Of a stretch of DNA of 64,000 nucleotides, positions 16,031 to 25,372 are shown one piece after another. The notes under the pieces are model-generated. The model did no database searches, had not been told where the DNA came from, and was given only the letters and a program-made list of their open reading frames with translations. A program made the translations under genes and the position numbers. This stretch comes from Firm-04 sp045642925 (GTDB lineage: Bacteria; Bacillota; Clostridia; Oscillospirales; Ruminococcaceae): contig JAZUJW010000093.1 in assembly GCA_045642925.1 (NCBI GenBank), positions 1 through 64,000 on the forward strand. Reading direction: 5' to 3'. Position 1 is the stretch's first letter. The number at the start of each line of letters is the position of its first letter.

Positions 16031-18412
16031 ATGAAATTTGCTGACGGCTTCTGGCTGAACCGTCGCGGTTACACAGTAGACTATGCGGTACAGCCATATG
16101 ACGTTCAGGTCAGAGGGGGCGCAGTTCATGTTTTTGCGTCTTCTTCGGCTATCTACAATCGAGCAATGTCATTGGGAGGCGTAACACTCGAGATCATCTA
16201 TTCCTCAACCCTTGAAAACACCATTAAAGTGCAGATCATCCACCACAAAGGTGCGGCGGATCCTGCGCCAAAGTTTGCACTTCATGAAGATGCGGCATTT
16301 TTGCCCGATATCAAGGAAACCACAGACGAAGTGGTTCTGACATCCGGCAAAACATCGGTCTGCATCCGGAAGGGCATGGAATGGGATGTTTCCTTTACCT
16401 ATGACGGAAAGCACCTGACAAGCGGCGGGTGGCGTTCGGCAAGCTATATTCAGGAAAGTGCCGCCACAACTGCCAATCGCCTGCAATCTCATCAGGATGA
16501 CACATTTTGGAGTATTCCTGCTGATCCTCGTTCTACCTATGTGCGGGAACAGCTGAATTTGAGTGTCGGAGAGTATCTCTACGGCTTCGGCGAAAAATTT
16601 ACGCCCTTTGTCAAGAATGGTCAGACAGTGGATATCTGGAATGCGGACGGCGGTACTTGTTCTGAACAAAGTTACAAGTGCATCCCGTTCTATTTGAGTT
16701 CCCGCGGTTATGGCGTATTGACCAATCATACAGGTTATGTCAGTTACGAAGTGGCATCGGACACGGTGTCCAAAGTCAGCATGACCGTATTTGGTGAATC
16801 GCTGGAATATTTTCTGATCGGCGGCGCGGACTGCGCGGACGTACTGTCCCGCTATACCGCATTGACAGGCAGACCTGCACTGCCGCCTGCGAAAACGATG
16901 GGACTATGGCTTTCCACTTCTTTTACGACGGATTATGATGAACAGACCGTCACTTCCTTTTTGGATGGGATGGAACAGCGTAATATCCCACTGCAAATGT
17001 TCCATTTCGATTGCTTTTGGATGAAGGGCAACACATGGACATCTTTTCAATGGGATGAATCGCAGTTTCCAAATCCGAAAGCCATGCTGCAAAAACTGAA
17101 AGCCCGCTATCATGTCGGCATCTGTGTGTGGATCAATCCCTATATTGCACAGCAATCCGTGCTTTTCGAGGAAGGATTGGCGAACGGCTATTTTCTTCAT
17201 ACGAAAGACGGCGGTATTTTCCAGACAGATATGTGGCAGTCAGGCATGGCAATTGTAGATTTCACCAATCCAGCCGCGTGTCAATGGTTTGCTGAACACA
17301 TCAGACAGCTCTGTGCAGATGGTGTGACCGCCATCAAGACAGATTTTGGGGAACGGATCCCGACCAATGTAGTTTATTACGATGGTTCCGATCCGATTGC
17401 AATGCACAATTACTACACATATTTATATAATAAAGTTGTATTTGAGGCATTGGAATCCTGTGTCGGCAAAGACAATGCGTGCCTGTTTGCACGAAGCGCC
17501 ACGGTTGGCGGACAGCAATTCCCGGTACATTGGGGCGGCGACTGTGCCGCAACCTATTCTGCGATGGCGGAAACACTGCGCGGCGGATTATCACTCTGCG
17601 CATCGGGATTCGGCTTTTTCAGTCATGACATCGGCGGCTTTGAACAGACAGCATCTTCTGATGTCTATAAGCGCTGGTGTGCGTTCGGATTGATGAGTAC
17701 ACACAGTCGATTGCATGGTTCGCATTCCTATCGTGTACCGTGGGCATATGAAGAAGATGAAGCGGATCATCCTGAAAATGCTTGTGCAGTTCTGCGATTT
17801 TTTACGCAATTAAAGGGAAAGCTGATGCCATATCTTTGGGCGGAAGCAAATCACACACACGAAACGGGTGTTCCGATGATGCGGGCAATGGTGATTGATT
17901 TTGCGGATGATCCTGCTTGTCTGACACTTGACCGTCAGTATATGCTTGGAGAACATCTGCTTTGTGCGCCGGTATTTCAGGAGAATGGCGAAGTGGAGTT
18001 CTATCTGCCAAAAGGCGAATGGTTTGACCTGCTTGGCGAATGGAATGCCCCACTGCTCGTCGGTGGACAATGGATGCGCAGAAAATGCAATTACCTGCAA
18101 ATGCCGCTTTATGTCAAGCCTAACACCATTCTTGGACTCGGAGATTTTCAATCAGATGTGGTGTATGATTATCTTGAAAACACGACCTTTTTGCTTTGTG
18201 GTTTATCGGATGGGATCATAGCTTCCTGTGATATCTATGCAGCAGAGGGCGGAAAAACATTTCATATCACTGCTGTGCGGCAGGGCAATATGATTACCGT
18301 TTCTTACCCCCAAACAGATCATTCATTTCAGTTTGCTGTGGCGGGTACAGATATACAGCTCCATGCGGATCCAAATGGAAAAACAGTCATTTTTCTGCAT
18401 GAATGCAACTAA
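16031..18412 (+). CDS. Glycoside hydrolase family 31, probable alpha-xylosidase
   Basis: A 793-residue GH31 enzyme of the YicI type, which releases alpha-xylose from xyloglucan side chains (isoprimeverose). The nucleophile is Asp438 in IKTDFGE. The acid/base is Asp504 in HWGGD. SHDIGGFE follows. The opening MKFADGFWL matches the YicI opening, which with the GGAGG 6 bases upstream fixes the start; an ATG 18 bases earlier lacks a site. There is no signal peptide, so it acts inside the cell on imported oligosaccharides. This fits a plant-fibre degrader alongside the GH9 cellulase at 46 kb. No transporter lies beside it. Confidence 0.9.
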   Translation: MKFADGFWLNRRGYTVDYAVQPYDVQVRGGAVHVFASSSAIYNRAMSLGGVTLEIIYSSTLENTIKVQIIHHKGAADPAPKFALHEDAAFLPDIKETTDEVVLTSGKTSVCIRKGMEWDVSFTYDGKHLTSGGWRSASYIQESAATTANRLQSHQDDTFWSIPADPRSTYVREQLNLSVGEYLYGFGEKFTPFVKNGQTVDIWNADGGTCSEQSYKCIPFYLSSRGYGVLTNHTGYVSYEVASDTVSKVSMTVFGESLEYFLIGGADCADVLSRYTALTGRPALPPAKTMGLWLSTSFTTDYDEQTVTSFLDGMEQRNIPLQMFHFDCFWMKGNTWTSFQWDESQFPNPKAMLQKLKARYHVGICVWINPYIAQQSVLFEEGLANGYFLHTKDGGIFQTDMWQSGMAIVDFTNPAACQWFAEHIRQLCADGVTAIKTDFGERIPTNVVYYDGSDPIAMHNYYTYLYNKVVFEALESCVGKDNACLFARSATVGGQQFPVHWGGDCAATYSAMAETLRGGLSLCASGFGFFSHDIGGFEQTASSDVYKRWCAFGLMSTHSRLHGSHSYRVPWAYEEDEADHPENACAVLRFFTQLKGKLMPYLWAEANHTHETGVPMMRAMVIDFADDPACLTLDRQYMLGEHLLCAPVFQENGEVEFYLPKGEWFDLLGEWNAPLLVGGQWMRRKCNYLQMPLYVKPNTILGLGDFQSDVVYDYLENTTFLLCGLSDGIIASCDIYAAEGGKTFHITAVRQGNMITVSYPQTDHSFQFAVAGTDIQLHADPNGKTVIFLHECN

Positions 18413-18432
18413 TTCAGTAAAGGAGAATTTTC

Positions 18433-18867
18433 ATGGCAAAAAAAGCTTTTGAATACATCTGGTGTGAACGCAAGCGTACCATTTTCGGCTTGCCGTGGAC
18501 ATTTACCAAGTATTTTCTCACCAAATCGAAGTTCATAACCCGCGAAGGCCTATTCAGTCTTGCGGAGGATGAATTTGACCTTTATAAGGTCACGGATAAA
18601 AAATTGGTATTGCCGTTCTGGCAAAGACTGTTCGGATGCGGTACGATCGTCATTTATGTACGTGATACCGACACACCGACAAAGGAAATCAAGTTCATCA
18701 AGCATCCGCGTGAAGTGCTGGCTCTGTTTGACGAACAGATCGACGCTGAGCGTGACCGTTACAGCACACGCGGCAGAGATCTATATGGCGGTGCCCACCA
18801 TGCACATCATTGTCAGCATGACATTGATGGTGACGGTGTGGACGACGATTATTCGGATGCAGAATAA
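18433..18867 (+). CDS. Small PH-domain-like protein with His-rich, DxDxDG C-terminus
   Basis: A 144-residue soluble protein. Residues 1 to about 105 resemble a bacterial PH domain: the beta-strand pattern of WTFTKYFLTKSKFITREG, FDLYKVTDKKLV and TIVIYVRDTDT resembles YdbS/bPH-type domains. The tail is unusual: HHAHHCQH followed by DIDGDGVDDD, a calcium-loop-like motif (thrombospondin type-3 or dockerin-like spacing) with His and Cys that could bind metal. It has AAAGGAG upstream and lies 20 bases after the xylosidase, so it may be cotranscribed. Function is unknown. Confidence 0.65.
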   Translation: MAKKAFEYIWCERKRTIFGLPWTFTKYFLTKSKFITREGLFSLAEDEFDLYKVTDKKLVLPFWQRLFGCGTIVIYVRDTDTPTKEIKFIKHPREVLALFDEQIDAERDRYSTRGRDLYGGAHHAHHCQHDIDGDGVDDDYSDAE

Positions 18868-18890
18868 ACATCTCCTATGGATGTTTATCT
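18864..18890 (+). terminator. Possible weak terminator
   Basis: Stem ATAAACATC/GATGTTTAT with a short loop followed by CTCTTTATG. It is AT-rich and weak. Confidence 0.3.
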
Positions 18891-18930
18891 CTTTATGTAA
18901 ATCAGAAATCAGAAAGGAATGTCGCATACA

Positions 18931-20028
18931 ATGCTTGAGTTTTTAATCGAAAAGGAGTCTGCGTGGGAACGCCTGAAGGCGGAAACCAGACCGATCTATC
19001 TTTACGGAATGGGAGATGGTGCGGTTCGAATTCTGTCTGCAATGCGTACTTACGGCATTACTGTTGCAGGCATTTTTGCGAGTGATGAGTTTGTCCGCGG
19101 GCATGATTTTGCCGGTTACCATGTGCAGAAGCTTTCCGAGGTGGAAGCGCAGTGCGATGATTTTGTTATCGTGCTTGCATTTGCTGTATGTCAGCCAGCC
19201 ATGGTGGAGCGTTTACAGGATCTTGCCGAAAAGCATACAATGGTCGTGCCTGATGTCCCTGTTGTTGGCGGTGGACTTTTTACCAGAGAGTATTGCGAAG
19301 AACACGCCGCAGAGATCCAGGAAGTCTATGATATGCTGGCAGACGAGCATTCTCGCCGTGTGTATGCGAATATTCTGAATTTTAAAATCAGCGGAAAAGT
19401 CGGTTATCTGATGGCAACCGTTGATACCCGTGATGATATCTGGAATCAGGTCATTTGCCCGACAAATCACGAAAGCTTTGTGGATCTGGGTGCGTATAAT
19501 GGCGACAGCATCCGCGAATTGCTGGATTATACGCATGGCAAATATCATCGTATCCTTGCGATGGAGCCTGACCGCAAAAACTATAAGAAACTTGCAAAAT
19601 TTGTTGGTGATACGCCGTCCGTCAAATGCTATCAGTGTGCGGCATGGTGCGTTGATACAGAACTTCCTTTTGCATCGAAGGCAGGACGGCAGTCTGCCAT
19701 TTCACCCGATGGTGCAGTCATTCCTGCACGTTCTGTGGACAATTTGCTGGCAGGACATCCCGTCACGCTGCTGAAGATGGATGTCGAAGGTGCAGAGCGC
19801 GAAGCAATTTGGGGCGCAAGCCGTTCGATTGCCCGCTTTGGCCCGAAACTGATGATCTCACTGTATCATCGCAATGAGGATATGTTCGAACTGCCTTTGC
19901 TGGTGAAGCGCATTAATCCACGCTATAAACTGTATATTCGTCATCAGCTTTATATTCCCGCATGGGAAACCAATTTATACGCAATTTGTGATGCACCGAA
20001 CGGTTTTGGTGCAGGCACGGAGGGCTGA
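18931..20028 (+). CDS. FkbM-family methyltransferase with N-terminal nucleotide-binding-like domain
   Basis: About 365 residues. The N-terminal part (about 1-130) has a Rossmann-like beginning (IYLYGMGDGAVRIL, then VAGIFASDEFV) seen in sugar- or CoA-binding-like domains. The C-terminal part is an SAM-dependent FkbM domain: FVDLGAYNGDSIRELL (motif I), ILAMEPDRKNYKKL, then LLKMDVEGAEREAIWG, the family hallmark. It probably O-methylates a sugar or small metabolite. Two start codons compete. ATG at 18931 is 12 bases from AGAAAGG, while ATG at 18919 is only 1-2 bases away, so the former is preferred. Confidence 0.82.
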   Translation: MLEFLIEKESAWERLKAETRPIYLYGMGDGAVRILSAMRTYGITVAGIFASDEFVRGHDFAGYHVQKLSEVEAQCDDFVIVLAFAVCQPAMVERLQDLAEKHTMVVPDVPVVGGGLFTREYCEEHAAEIQEVYDMLADEHSRRVYANILNFKISGKVGYLMATVDTRDDIWNQVICPTNHESFVDLGAYNGDSIRELLDYTHGKYHRILAMEPDRKNYKKLAKFVGDTPSVKCYQCAAWCVDTELPFASKAGRQSAISPDGAVIPARSVDNLLAGHPVTLLKMDVEGAEREAIWGASRSIARFGPKLMISLYHRNEDMFELPLLVKRINPRYKLYIRHQLYIPAWETNLYAICDAPNGFGAGTEG

Positions 20029-20033
20029 AAACC

Positions 20034-20072
20034 TACGGAGCATTCCAAAATACGGTTTGCTCCGTATTTTTA
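20034..20072 (+). terminator. Rho-independent terminator after the FkbM gene
   Basis: Stem TACGGAGCA (20034-20042) / TGCTCCGTA (20058-20066), followed by TTTTTAT. Confidence 0.75.
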
Positions 20073-20090
20073 TTTGGAATGGAGGGCGAA

Positions 20091-21347
20091 ATGGCATTTT
20101 CGGAACTGATGAAAAACTTTGAGCGTGCGCGAAGTTATCTGCGGGATTTTTATGTCTACGGCTATAAAAACCGTATGGACTATACCAAAAAAAGTCCCCG
20201 CTGTTATGATGACGAAAAACGACGTATGGAAAACATATTAGGGGAGTATGTTGGTGTGCGCACAACTGCGGAAGGCAAAACGGTTTTTCTTTCCTTTGAC
20301 AGCCGCAGTACACAAACCAATCCGCTGTTTCGTCTTTGGAAAACCTGTAGCTTTACCGATGGCGACATGACACTGCACTTCTGGCTGATGGATATTTTGA
20401 CCGATGACGGCACCTGTCTGACGCTTTCAGAAATTGCAGACCGCCTGACAGAATACAGTGCGCAGTTTCGCAGCCCGCGGGAATTCGATATTTCAACCAT
20501 TCGAAAAAAATTGCGTGAATATGAAGCATTGGGCATTATCCGATCCGAAAAGAACGGAAAGACTATGTTTTATCGGAGAGGGGAATCCGTGCCGCAATGG
20601 GATGCAGGTGCGGTGCAATTTTTCTCGGAAACGGCACCATGCGGTGTGATCGGCTCTTTTTTACTGGACAGACCATGCTATCAGGACGCTGTTCTTCCCT
20701 TCCGCTTCAAGCATCATTATATCACGCAAACAATGGATAGTGAGATATTATGTTTGTTGCTGGATGCCATTCACGCAGAATGCATGGTCACGCTGGATCT
20801 ATATTCTCGCCAAAAAGAACTTACATTCCATAGTGACGTACTTCCTCTGGAAATCGACATCAGCCTGCAAAATGGCAGACAGTATTTGATGGCGTATTAC
20901 CCGAAGCAGGACAAAATATTTTCTTATCGACTGGATTCGATTTCAGGTGTTGTAAGAGGGGAGAAACACGCCGATTTTACAAAATATCGGAATATGCTGA
21001 AAAATATGCATTCCCATATGTGGGGTGTTTCCGCACCGAAAGAAAATGCGGAAACATATCAGGTTTCATTTACCATTTGTACAGCGGAAAATGAGAAATA
21101 CATTCCACAAAGACTCCTACGGGAACGCCGCATCGGAACTGTCACACAACTGGATGAAACGCACTGGCAGTTTACGGCGGAAGTCTACGATCCTTTGGAA
21201 CTACTCCCATGGATACGGACTTTCCTTTGCCGCATTTCCGATTTTTCCTGTACTGACGAAAGATTTCAGGCACGCTGGGAAGCGGATATGCAGCAGATGT
21301 TCGTCATTTACGGCATCGGAGAGGAGGAAAACCATGCTGTTCCATGA
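20091..21347 (+). CDS. WYL-domain transcriptional regulator (first of pair)
   Basis: A 418-residue regulator. An N-terminal winged-helix region is followed by a second helix-turn-helix-like segment (LSEIADRLTEY, then STIRKKLREYEALGII, about 120-155) and a WYL-type ligand-sensing region (about 205-310), with a WCX-like C-terminus. The start at 20091 lies just after GGAGGGCGAA; the earlier in-frame ATG overlaps that site. The stop overlaps the next gene's start by 14 bases, so the two are translated together. They probably form a regulatory pair; the ligand is unknown. Confidence 0.78.
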   Translation: MAFSELMKNFERARSYLRDFYVYGYKNRMDYTKKSPRCYDDEKRRMENILGEYVGVRTTAEGKTVFLSFDSRSTQTNPLFRLWKTCSFTDGDMTLHFWLMDILTDDGTCLTLSEIADRLTEYSAQFRSPREFDISTIRKKLREYEALGIIRSEKNGKTMFYRRGESVPQWDAGAVQFFSETAPCGVIGSFLLDRPCYQDAVLPFRFKHHYITQTMDSEILCLLLDAIHAECMVTLDLYSRQKELTFHSDVLPLEIDISLQNGRQYLMAYYPKQDKIFSYRLDSISGVVRGEKHADFTKYRNMLKNMHSHMWGVSAPKENAETYQVSFTICTAENEKYIPQRLLRERRIGTVTQLDETHWQFTAEVYDPLELLPWIRTFLCRISDFSCTDERFQARWEADMQQMFVIYGIGEEENHAVP

Positions 21348-22251
21348 ACTGTACGGGACGTATTATCACACTGTGGCAGAGATTCTCAATGCAGCACAAG
21401 AAACTGTTCTGACGGAACGCGAAATTCGAGAAATCATCAAACGAAATGCCTTTTCGGAAAGCAACCTACGTATTCTTCCTGCTTTAATGAAGCAAGAGTG
21501 GCAGCTTCTGACGAAAAATTTCGAGACACCGCTTCGACATCCTGCCGCACAGCCGATGACTTTGCTGGAAAAGCGTTGGCTGAATGCGATTGCCGCAGAT
21601 CCGCGCTGCAAATTATTTTCCCTTCCCATTCCGACGTTTGCTGATGTTCCGCCATTGTTTACGGCAGATGACGTGTATGTGTTTGACCGTTATCTTGACG
21701 GTGATCCGTATGAAGATGCTCACTATATTGAAGTGTTCCGAACGATACTGCAAGCAATCAGAACGAAAACGCCGTTGCATATTACAATGTTGTCGCGTGC
21801 AGAAGAAGTGCATTCTATGTGCGTGATGCCGCATCATCTGGAATATTCGGAACGGGATGACAAATTCCGTTTGATTGCAGTCGGGCGTTCAAAATTTACG
21901 ATTATCAATCTGAATCGGATACAAACCTGCAACATGGAACCTAACGCTTCTGCTTTTCATGCAAAACAGCCGCAGCCGAAATATTGTACGTTAGTGCTTT
22001 CTTTACGAGATGAACGAAAAGCTTTGGAACGTGCCATGCTGCATTTCGCACATTTTGAGAAACAGGCAGTACGGGATGATGCATCCCATTATACGATTAC
22101 TTTACGCTATATTGCAGAAGATGAAACGGAGTTATTGATTCGCGTCCTTTCCTTTGGGCCGATGATCGAAGTGAAAGCACCTGATGCATTCCGTGCGCAA
22201 ATCCGAGAGCGCCTGCAAAGACAGTACAATTTATTACATCCTCAAGAATAA
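21334..22251 (+). CDS. WYL-domain regulator-like protein (second of pair)
   Basis: A 305-residue protein with a start after GAGGAGG, overlapping the upstream gene's last 14 bases. It contains a degenerate N-terminal helical region (EILNAAQETVLTEREIREI), a WYL-like core (about 100-200, PLHITMLSRAEE, VMPHHLEYSERDDKFRLIAVGR) and a WCX-like C-terminus with ITLRYIAEDETELLIRVLSFG. Compared with the first protein it has little DNA-binding region, so it may be a sensory partner. It ends at a strong bidirectional terminator. Confidence 0.72.
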   Translation: MLFHELYGTYYHTVAEILNAAQETVLTEREIREIIKRNAFSESNLRILPALMKQEWQLLTKNFETPLRHPAAQPMTLLEKRWLNAIAADPRCKLFSLPIPTFADVPPLFTADDVYVFDRYLDGDPYEDAHYIEVFRTILQAIRTKTPLHITMLSRAEEVHSMCVMPHHLEYSERDDKFRLIAVGRSKFTIINLNRIQTCNMEPNASAFHAKQPQPKYCTLVLSLRDERKALERAMLHFAHFEKQAVRDDASHYTITLRYIAEDETELLIRVLSFGPMIEVKAPDAFRAQIRERLQRQYNLLHPQE

Positions 22252-22253
22252 AG

Positions 22254-22298
22254 AAAGGCTTTGCCGTTCACATGAATTTGTGTTTCGGCAAAGCCTTT
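22254..22298. terminator. Bidirectional terminator between the WYL pair and the C39 lipoprotein gene
   Basis: Stem AAGGCTTTGCCG/CGGCAAAGCCTT (12 bp) with T and A runs on either side. Confidence 0.75.
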
Positions 22299-22303
22299 TG
22301 ATA

Positions 22304-23131
22304 TTATTTCTTCGGATATACAACAAGACTCATCTTATCGAGTTCCGCAAAGCGCTTTTCGACCAGTTCTTTTTCATATTTCGTTGGATAAGTTTCTTGC
22401 ATCGGATCATTGAAATAATAATATTCCTCATCATATCCGATCAGGACAAGGCAATGTTCCATTGCAGGAAATTGGTAGAACTCCTCTGTGTAATTCTTGT
22501 TGTCTTCTATATGATACCAGCCGAGTTCTTTGAAGCTTTCGACCATATTGATCGTAGCCCAGATCAAAACGGGGTAATCATTTGCAACGTATGTTTCTGC
22601 CAAATCAGAAAGTTCTGTGCCGCTGGTATCGACTGCTTCCAGATACGAAGGCAGAAAATTGGACATCATGTCAGCAACAACAGGCGGAAAGCAGCCAAAG
22701 CCTGTGGGGTCATCCGGTGTGCCGATAAAGGCTTCGGAGGGATATGGTGCGTAGACCCTTCCATTCTTTCGCTCCGGATAAAATTGTAAGGTGTGAGAAA
22801 TGATATCATCAATCGAAACATCGCGTTTGTGGTATTGCAGCAGCATCATTGCGCTGATGAGTTCGCAGCCTGTCGGCAAGACGCCAATCTGCGTCTGAAA
22901 TGGGACATTATAAATCATGAATGCTTTTGGCGGAGGGGCGGTTGTAGTGGTAACAGTCGTTGTGGCTGTGGTGGGAACTGTTGTCACTTCCGTTGCGACA
23001 TAGTCAGAATTGACGGGCATTTCCTGTAAAGCAGAAGGCTCATCCAAGGTTTTCTGTGGGGTACATCCACAGCAAAATATAGTGACCATCAGGCAAACAG
23101 CAATCTGCTTCAGGTTTGAATGCAAACTCAT
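22304..23131 (-). CDS. Secreted lipoprotein with C39-like papain-fold peptidase domain
   Basis: A 275-residue predicted lipoprotein. The signal segment ends in FCCGC, with Cys23 the probable lipidated residue. A Thr/Pro linker (about 48-68, TTATTTVTTTT) leads to a C39-type cysteine peptidase domain. Catalytic Cys89 sits in LPTGCELIS. His lies in AMEHCLVLIGYD and the third residue in YFNDP. No ABC or bacteriocin genes are adjacent, so this is the free-standing C39_2 form of Firmicutes with unknown substrate. The start at 23131 follows AAGGAGC. It has its own promoter. Confidence 0.82.
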   Translation of the reverse strand: MSLHSNLKQIAVCLMVTIFCCGCTPQKTLDEPSALQEMPVNSDYVATEVTTVPTTATTTVTTTTAPPPKAFMIYNVPFQTQIGVLPTGCELISAMMLLQYHKRDVSIDDIISHTLQFYPERKNGRVYAPYPSEAFIGTPDDPTGFGCFPPVVADMMSNFLPSYLEAVDTSGTELSDLAETYVANDYPVLIWATINMVESFKELGWYHIEDNKNYTEEFYQFPAMEHCLVLIGYDEEYYYFNDPMQETYPTKYEKELVEKRFAELDKMSLVVYPKK

Positions 23132-23162
23132 TATGGTTGCTCCTTTACTCAAACTGGCCTCT

Positions 23163-23191
23163 ATTATAACATATAAATTCCGACAATGCAA
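23163..23191 (-). promoter_or_regulatory. Promoter of the C39 lipoprotein gene
   Basis: Minus strand TTGCAT (23191-23186), 17 bp, TATAAT (23168-23163). Confidence 0.75.
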
Positions 23192-23225
23192 GCGGTTTCT
23201 GCAAATTGCGTGAAATTTCCAATAA

Positions 23226-23255
23226 AAATGCCGCATCCCGAAGAATGCGGCATTT
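23226..23255 (-). terminator. Terminator of pckG
   Basis: Stem AAATGCCGCAT/ATGCGGCATTT; on the minus strand followed by TTATTGG. Confidence 0.65.
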
Positions 23256-23269
23256 CTGATATGTAAAAA

Positions 23270-25087
23270 TTAACCCAAGCGCTTTTCAAGAGCATCAAGC
23301 TGTTCGGACATTTCCTTCGGGAGCTTGCTGCCGAATTTGCCGTAAAATTCACGGATGCCGGCAACTTCCTTCTTCCAGAGGTCAATATCAACATTCAGCA
23401 GACCCTTAACGGTCTCAGTGGTGATATCTTCCAGACCTTCGACATTGATGTCTTCGGGCTTCGGCTCAAAGCCGATCGGCGTTTCAACTGCATCAGCCTT
23501 ACCGTCGCAGCGGTCAATGATCCAGTCGAGAACACGCATATTGTCGCCAAAACCAGGCCAGATGAAGTTTCCGTTGTCATCGGTACGGAACCAGTTGACA
23601 TTGAAGATCTTCGGAGCTTTATCGCCGAGCTTCTTGCCCATTTCGAGCCAGTGTGCCCAGTAATCGCCCATGTGGTAACCGCAGAACGGCAGCATTGCCA
23701 TCGGGTCACGGCGAACAACACCGACTGCACCTGCAGCAGCAGCAGTGGTCTCGGAAGCCATGATAGAACCAACGAAGGTACCGTGTTCCCAGTTGAAGGA
23801 CTGGTAAACCAGAGGTGTGGTCTGTGCACGGCGGCCGCCGAATACGATTGCAGAGATCGGAACACCCTGTGGGTTATTGAATTCAGGGCTGATGCACGGG
23901 CAGTTGATTGCGGGTGCAGTGAAGCGGCTGTTCGGATGAGCAAGCTTCTGCTTCTTGCCGTCTTCCATAACAACAGAGGTGAACTCAACGCCGTTGACCT
24001 TTGCGCCCTTCCATTCGGTTGCATCAACAGGCGGATTTTTGTCAAGACCTTCCCACCAAACAGTGTTGTCTGCATTGTTCAGAGCAACGTTGGTGAAGAT
24101 GGTGTTGGACTTGGTAGAAGCCAGTGCGTTGAAGTTGGACTTTGCATTGGTACCGGGAGCTACGCCGAAGAAACCATTTTCAGGGTTGATGGCATAGAGT
24201 CTGCCGTCAGGACCGGGCTTCAGCCATGCAATGTCATCACCAACGGTGAAGACTTCATAGCCCTTTGCACGATACCCTTCAGGCGGAATGAGCATTGCGA
24301 GGTTGGTCTTGCCGCAGGCAGAGGGGAATGCAGCACAAACGTACTTGGTTTCCTGACCGGGCTTCTTCAGACCGAGGATGAGCATATGTTCAGCCATCCA
24401 GCCTTCGTTCTTGCCCTGATAAGAAGCGATACGGAGTGCGAAGCACTTCTTGCCGAGGAGGACGTTTCCGCCGTAAGCGGAGTTGATGCTCCAGATGGTG
24501 TTGTCCTCAGGGAACTGTACGATGTAGCGGTTTTCAGGATCGACATCTGCCTTGGAGTGCAGACCGCGAACAAAGTCGTCGGAAGTATCACCGAGGTTTT
24601 CGAATGCCTGTGCGCCCATACGAGTCATGATGTTCATGTTCAGAACAACATAGATGGAGTCAGTCAGCTCAACACCGACCTTTGCAAGCGGCGAACCGAT
24701 CGGGCCCATGCTGTACGGAATGACATACATGGTTCTGCCCTTCATGACGTTCTTGTAAAGGGGAGTCAGCTTTGCATACATTTCTTTCGGGTCACACCAG
24801 TTGTTGGTGGGACCTGCATCTTCTTCCTTGCGGGAGCAAATAAAGGTTCTGTTTTCGACACGCGCCACATCGTTCGGACGGGTGCGGTGATACAGACAGC
24901 CGGGGAGCTTATCGTTATTGAGGCGATAGAGCTTATCAGGATGACCGTCGGGCAGTGCAGTTACTTCATCTGTGAGCTGGTCAAGCTGTTCTTTTGAGCC
25001 GTCAATCCAGACTACTTTGTCAGGATTGCAGAGAGCGACCATTTCTTCAACCCACTTGTTGACATTCGGATTCTTCGTCAATGACAT
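23270..25087 (-). CDS. pckG: Phosphoenolpyruvate carboxykinase (GTP)
   Basis: A 605-residue GTP-dependent PEPCK. In ruminal and gut anaerobes it usually fixes CO2 onto PEP to make oxaloacetate for the succinate branch. The hallmark active-site loop FPSACGKTNLAML (about 254-266, with the reactive Cys and Lys-Thr of the P-loop), GDDIAWL and NPENGFFGVAPGT are all present. Length matches the GTP class (about 600), not the 540-residue ATP class. GGAGG lies ahead of the ATG. It forms a single-gene unit with its own strong promoter and terminator. A link with the OadB-type gene at the right edge (oxaloacetate decarboxylation) is possible but unproven. Confidence 0.96.
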   Translation of the reverse strand: MSLTKNPNVNKWVEEMVALCNPDKVVWIDGSKEQLDQLTDEVTALPDGHPDKLYRLNNDKLPGCLYHRTRPNDVARVENRTFICSRKEEDAGPTNNWCDPKEMYAKLTPLYKNVMKGRTMYVIPYSMGPIGSPLAKVGVELTDSIYVVLNMNIMTRMGAQAFENLGDTSDDFVRGLHSKADVDPENRYIVQFPEDNTIWSINSAYGGNVLLGKKCFALRIASYQGKNEGWMAEHMLILGLKKPGQETKYVCAAFPSACGKTNLAMLIPPEGYRAKGYEVFTVGDDIAWLKPGPDGRLYAINPENGFFGVAPGTNAKSNFNALASTKSNTIFTNVALNNADNTVWWEGLDKNPPVDATEWKGAKVNGVEFTSVVMEDGKKQKLAHPNSRFTAPAINCPCISPEFNNPQGVPISAIVFGGRRAQTTPLVYQSFNWEHGTFVGSIMASETTAAAAGAVGVVRRDPMAMLPFCGYHMGDYWAHWLEMGKKLGDKAPKIFNVNWFRTDDNGNFIWPGFGDNMRVLDWIIDRCDGKADAVETPIGFEPKPEDINVEGLEDITTETVKGLLNVDIDLWKKEVAGIREFYGKFGSKLPKEMSEQLDALEKRLG

Positions 25088-25144
25088 TGATTTGACCTCC
25101 TAAATTCAGTGAAAATCGGAAATCTCAAAAATTTCCTTGTTATC

Positions 25145-25173
25145 ATTATAAGACAAACGGCGTCAAATGTCAA
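25145..25173 (-). promoter_or_regulatory. Promoter of pckG
   Basis: Minus strand TTGACA (25173-25168), 17 bp, TATAAT (25150-25145): an exact consensus promoter, fitting high expression. The leader is about 55 bases. Confidence 0.85.
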
Positions 25174-25275
25174 GTGTACAGAAACAAAAAATAGGTGAAA
25201 AAATGAAAAATCTGCTTTTTTTGCAGGAAGAAACAGCGGAGAATGAGGGCAAGTATAACGAGTATCATTTAGAAA

Positions 25276-25292
25276 TTAACGATAAACGTTAA
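25276..25292. promoter_or_regulatory. Operator-like inverted repeat
   Basis: TTAACG, five bases, CGTTAA, 8 bp upstream of the -35 box at 25300. An AAACGT half-motif recurs just inside the promoter at 25305-25310. It is a candidate binding site for the HTH protein encoded downstream. Confidence 0.45.
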
Positions 25293-25299
25293 AGATTTA

Positions 25300-25328
25300 T
25301 TGACAAACGTAATATCCTGTGCTATAAT
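25300..25328 (+). promoter_or_regulatory. Promoter of the DUF2975/HTH pair
   Basis: TTGACA at 25300-25305, 17 bp, TATAAT at 25323-25328, with TGC before the -10: exact consensus. Confidence 0.85.
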
Positions 25329-25372
25329 TAAGTTATCCGGAAGATTACTGATAAAGGAAAGGATGATTGAAT

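Noticed and set aside
23651..24997. A 448-codon plus-strand frame opposite pckG
   Set aside because: Pure antisense shadow of a strongly biased, highly conserved gene; Cys- and Val-rich nonsense translation.
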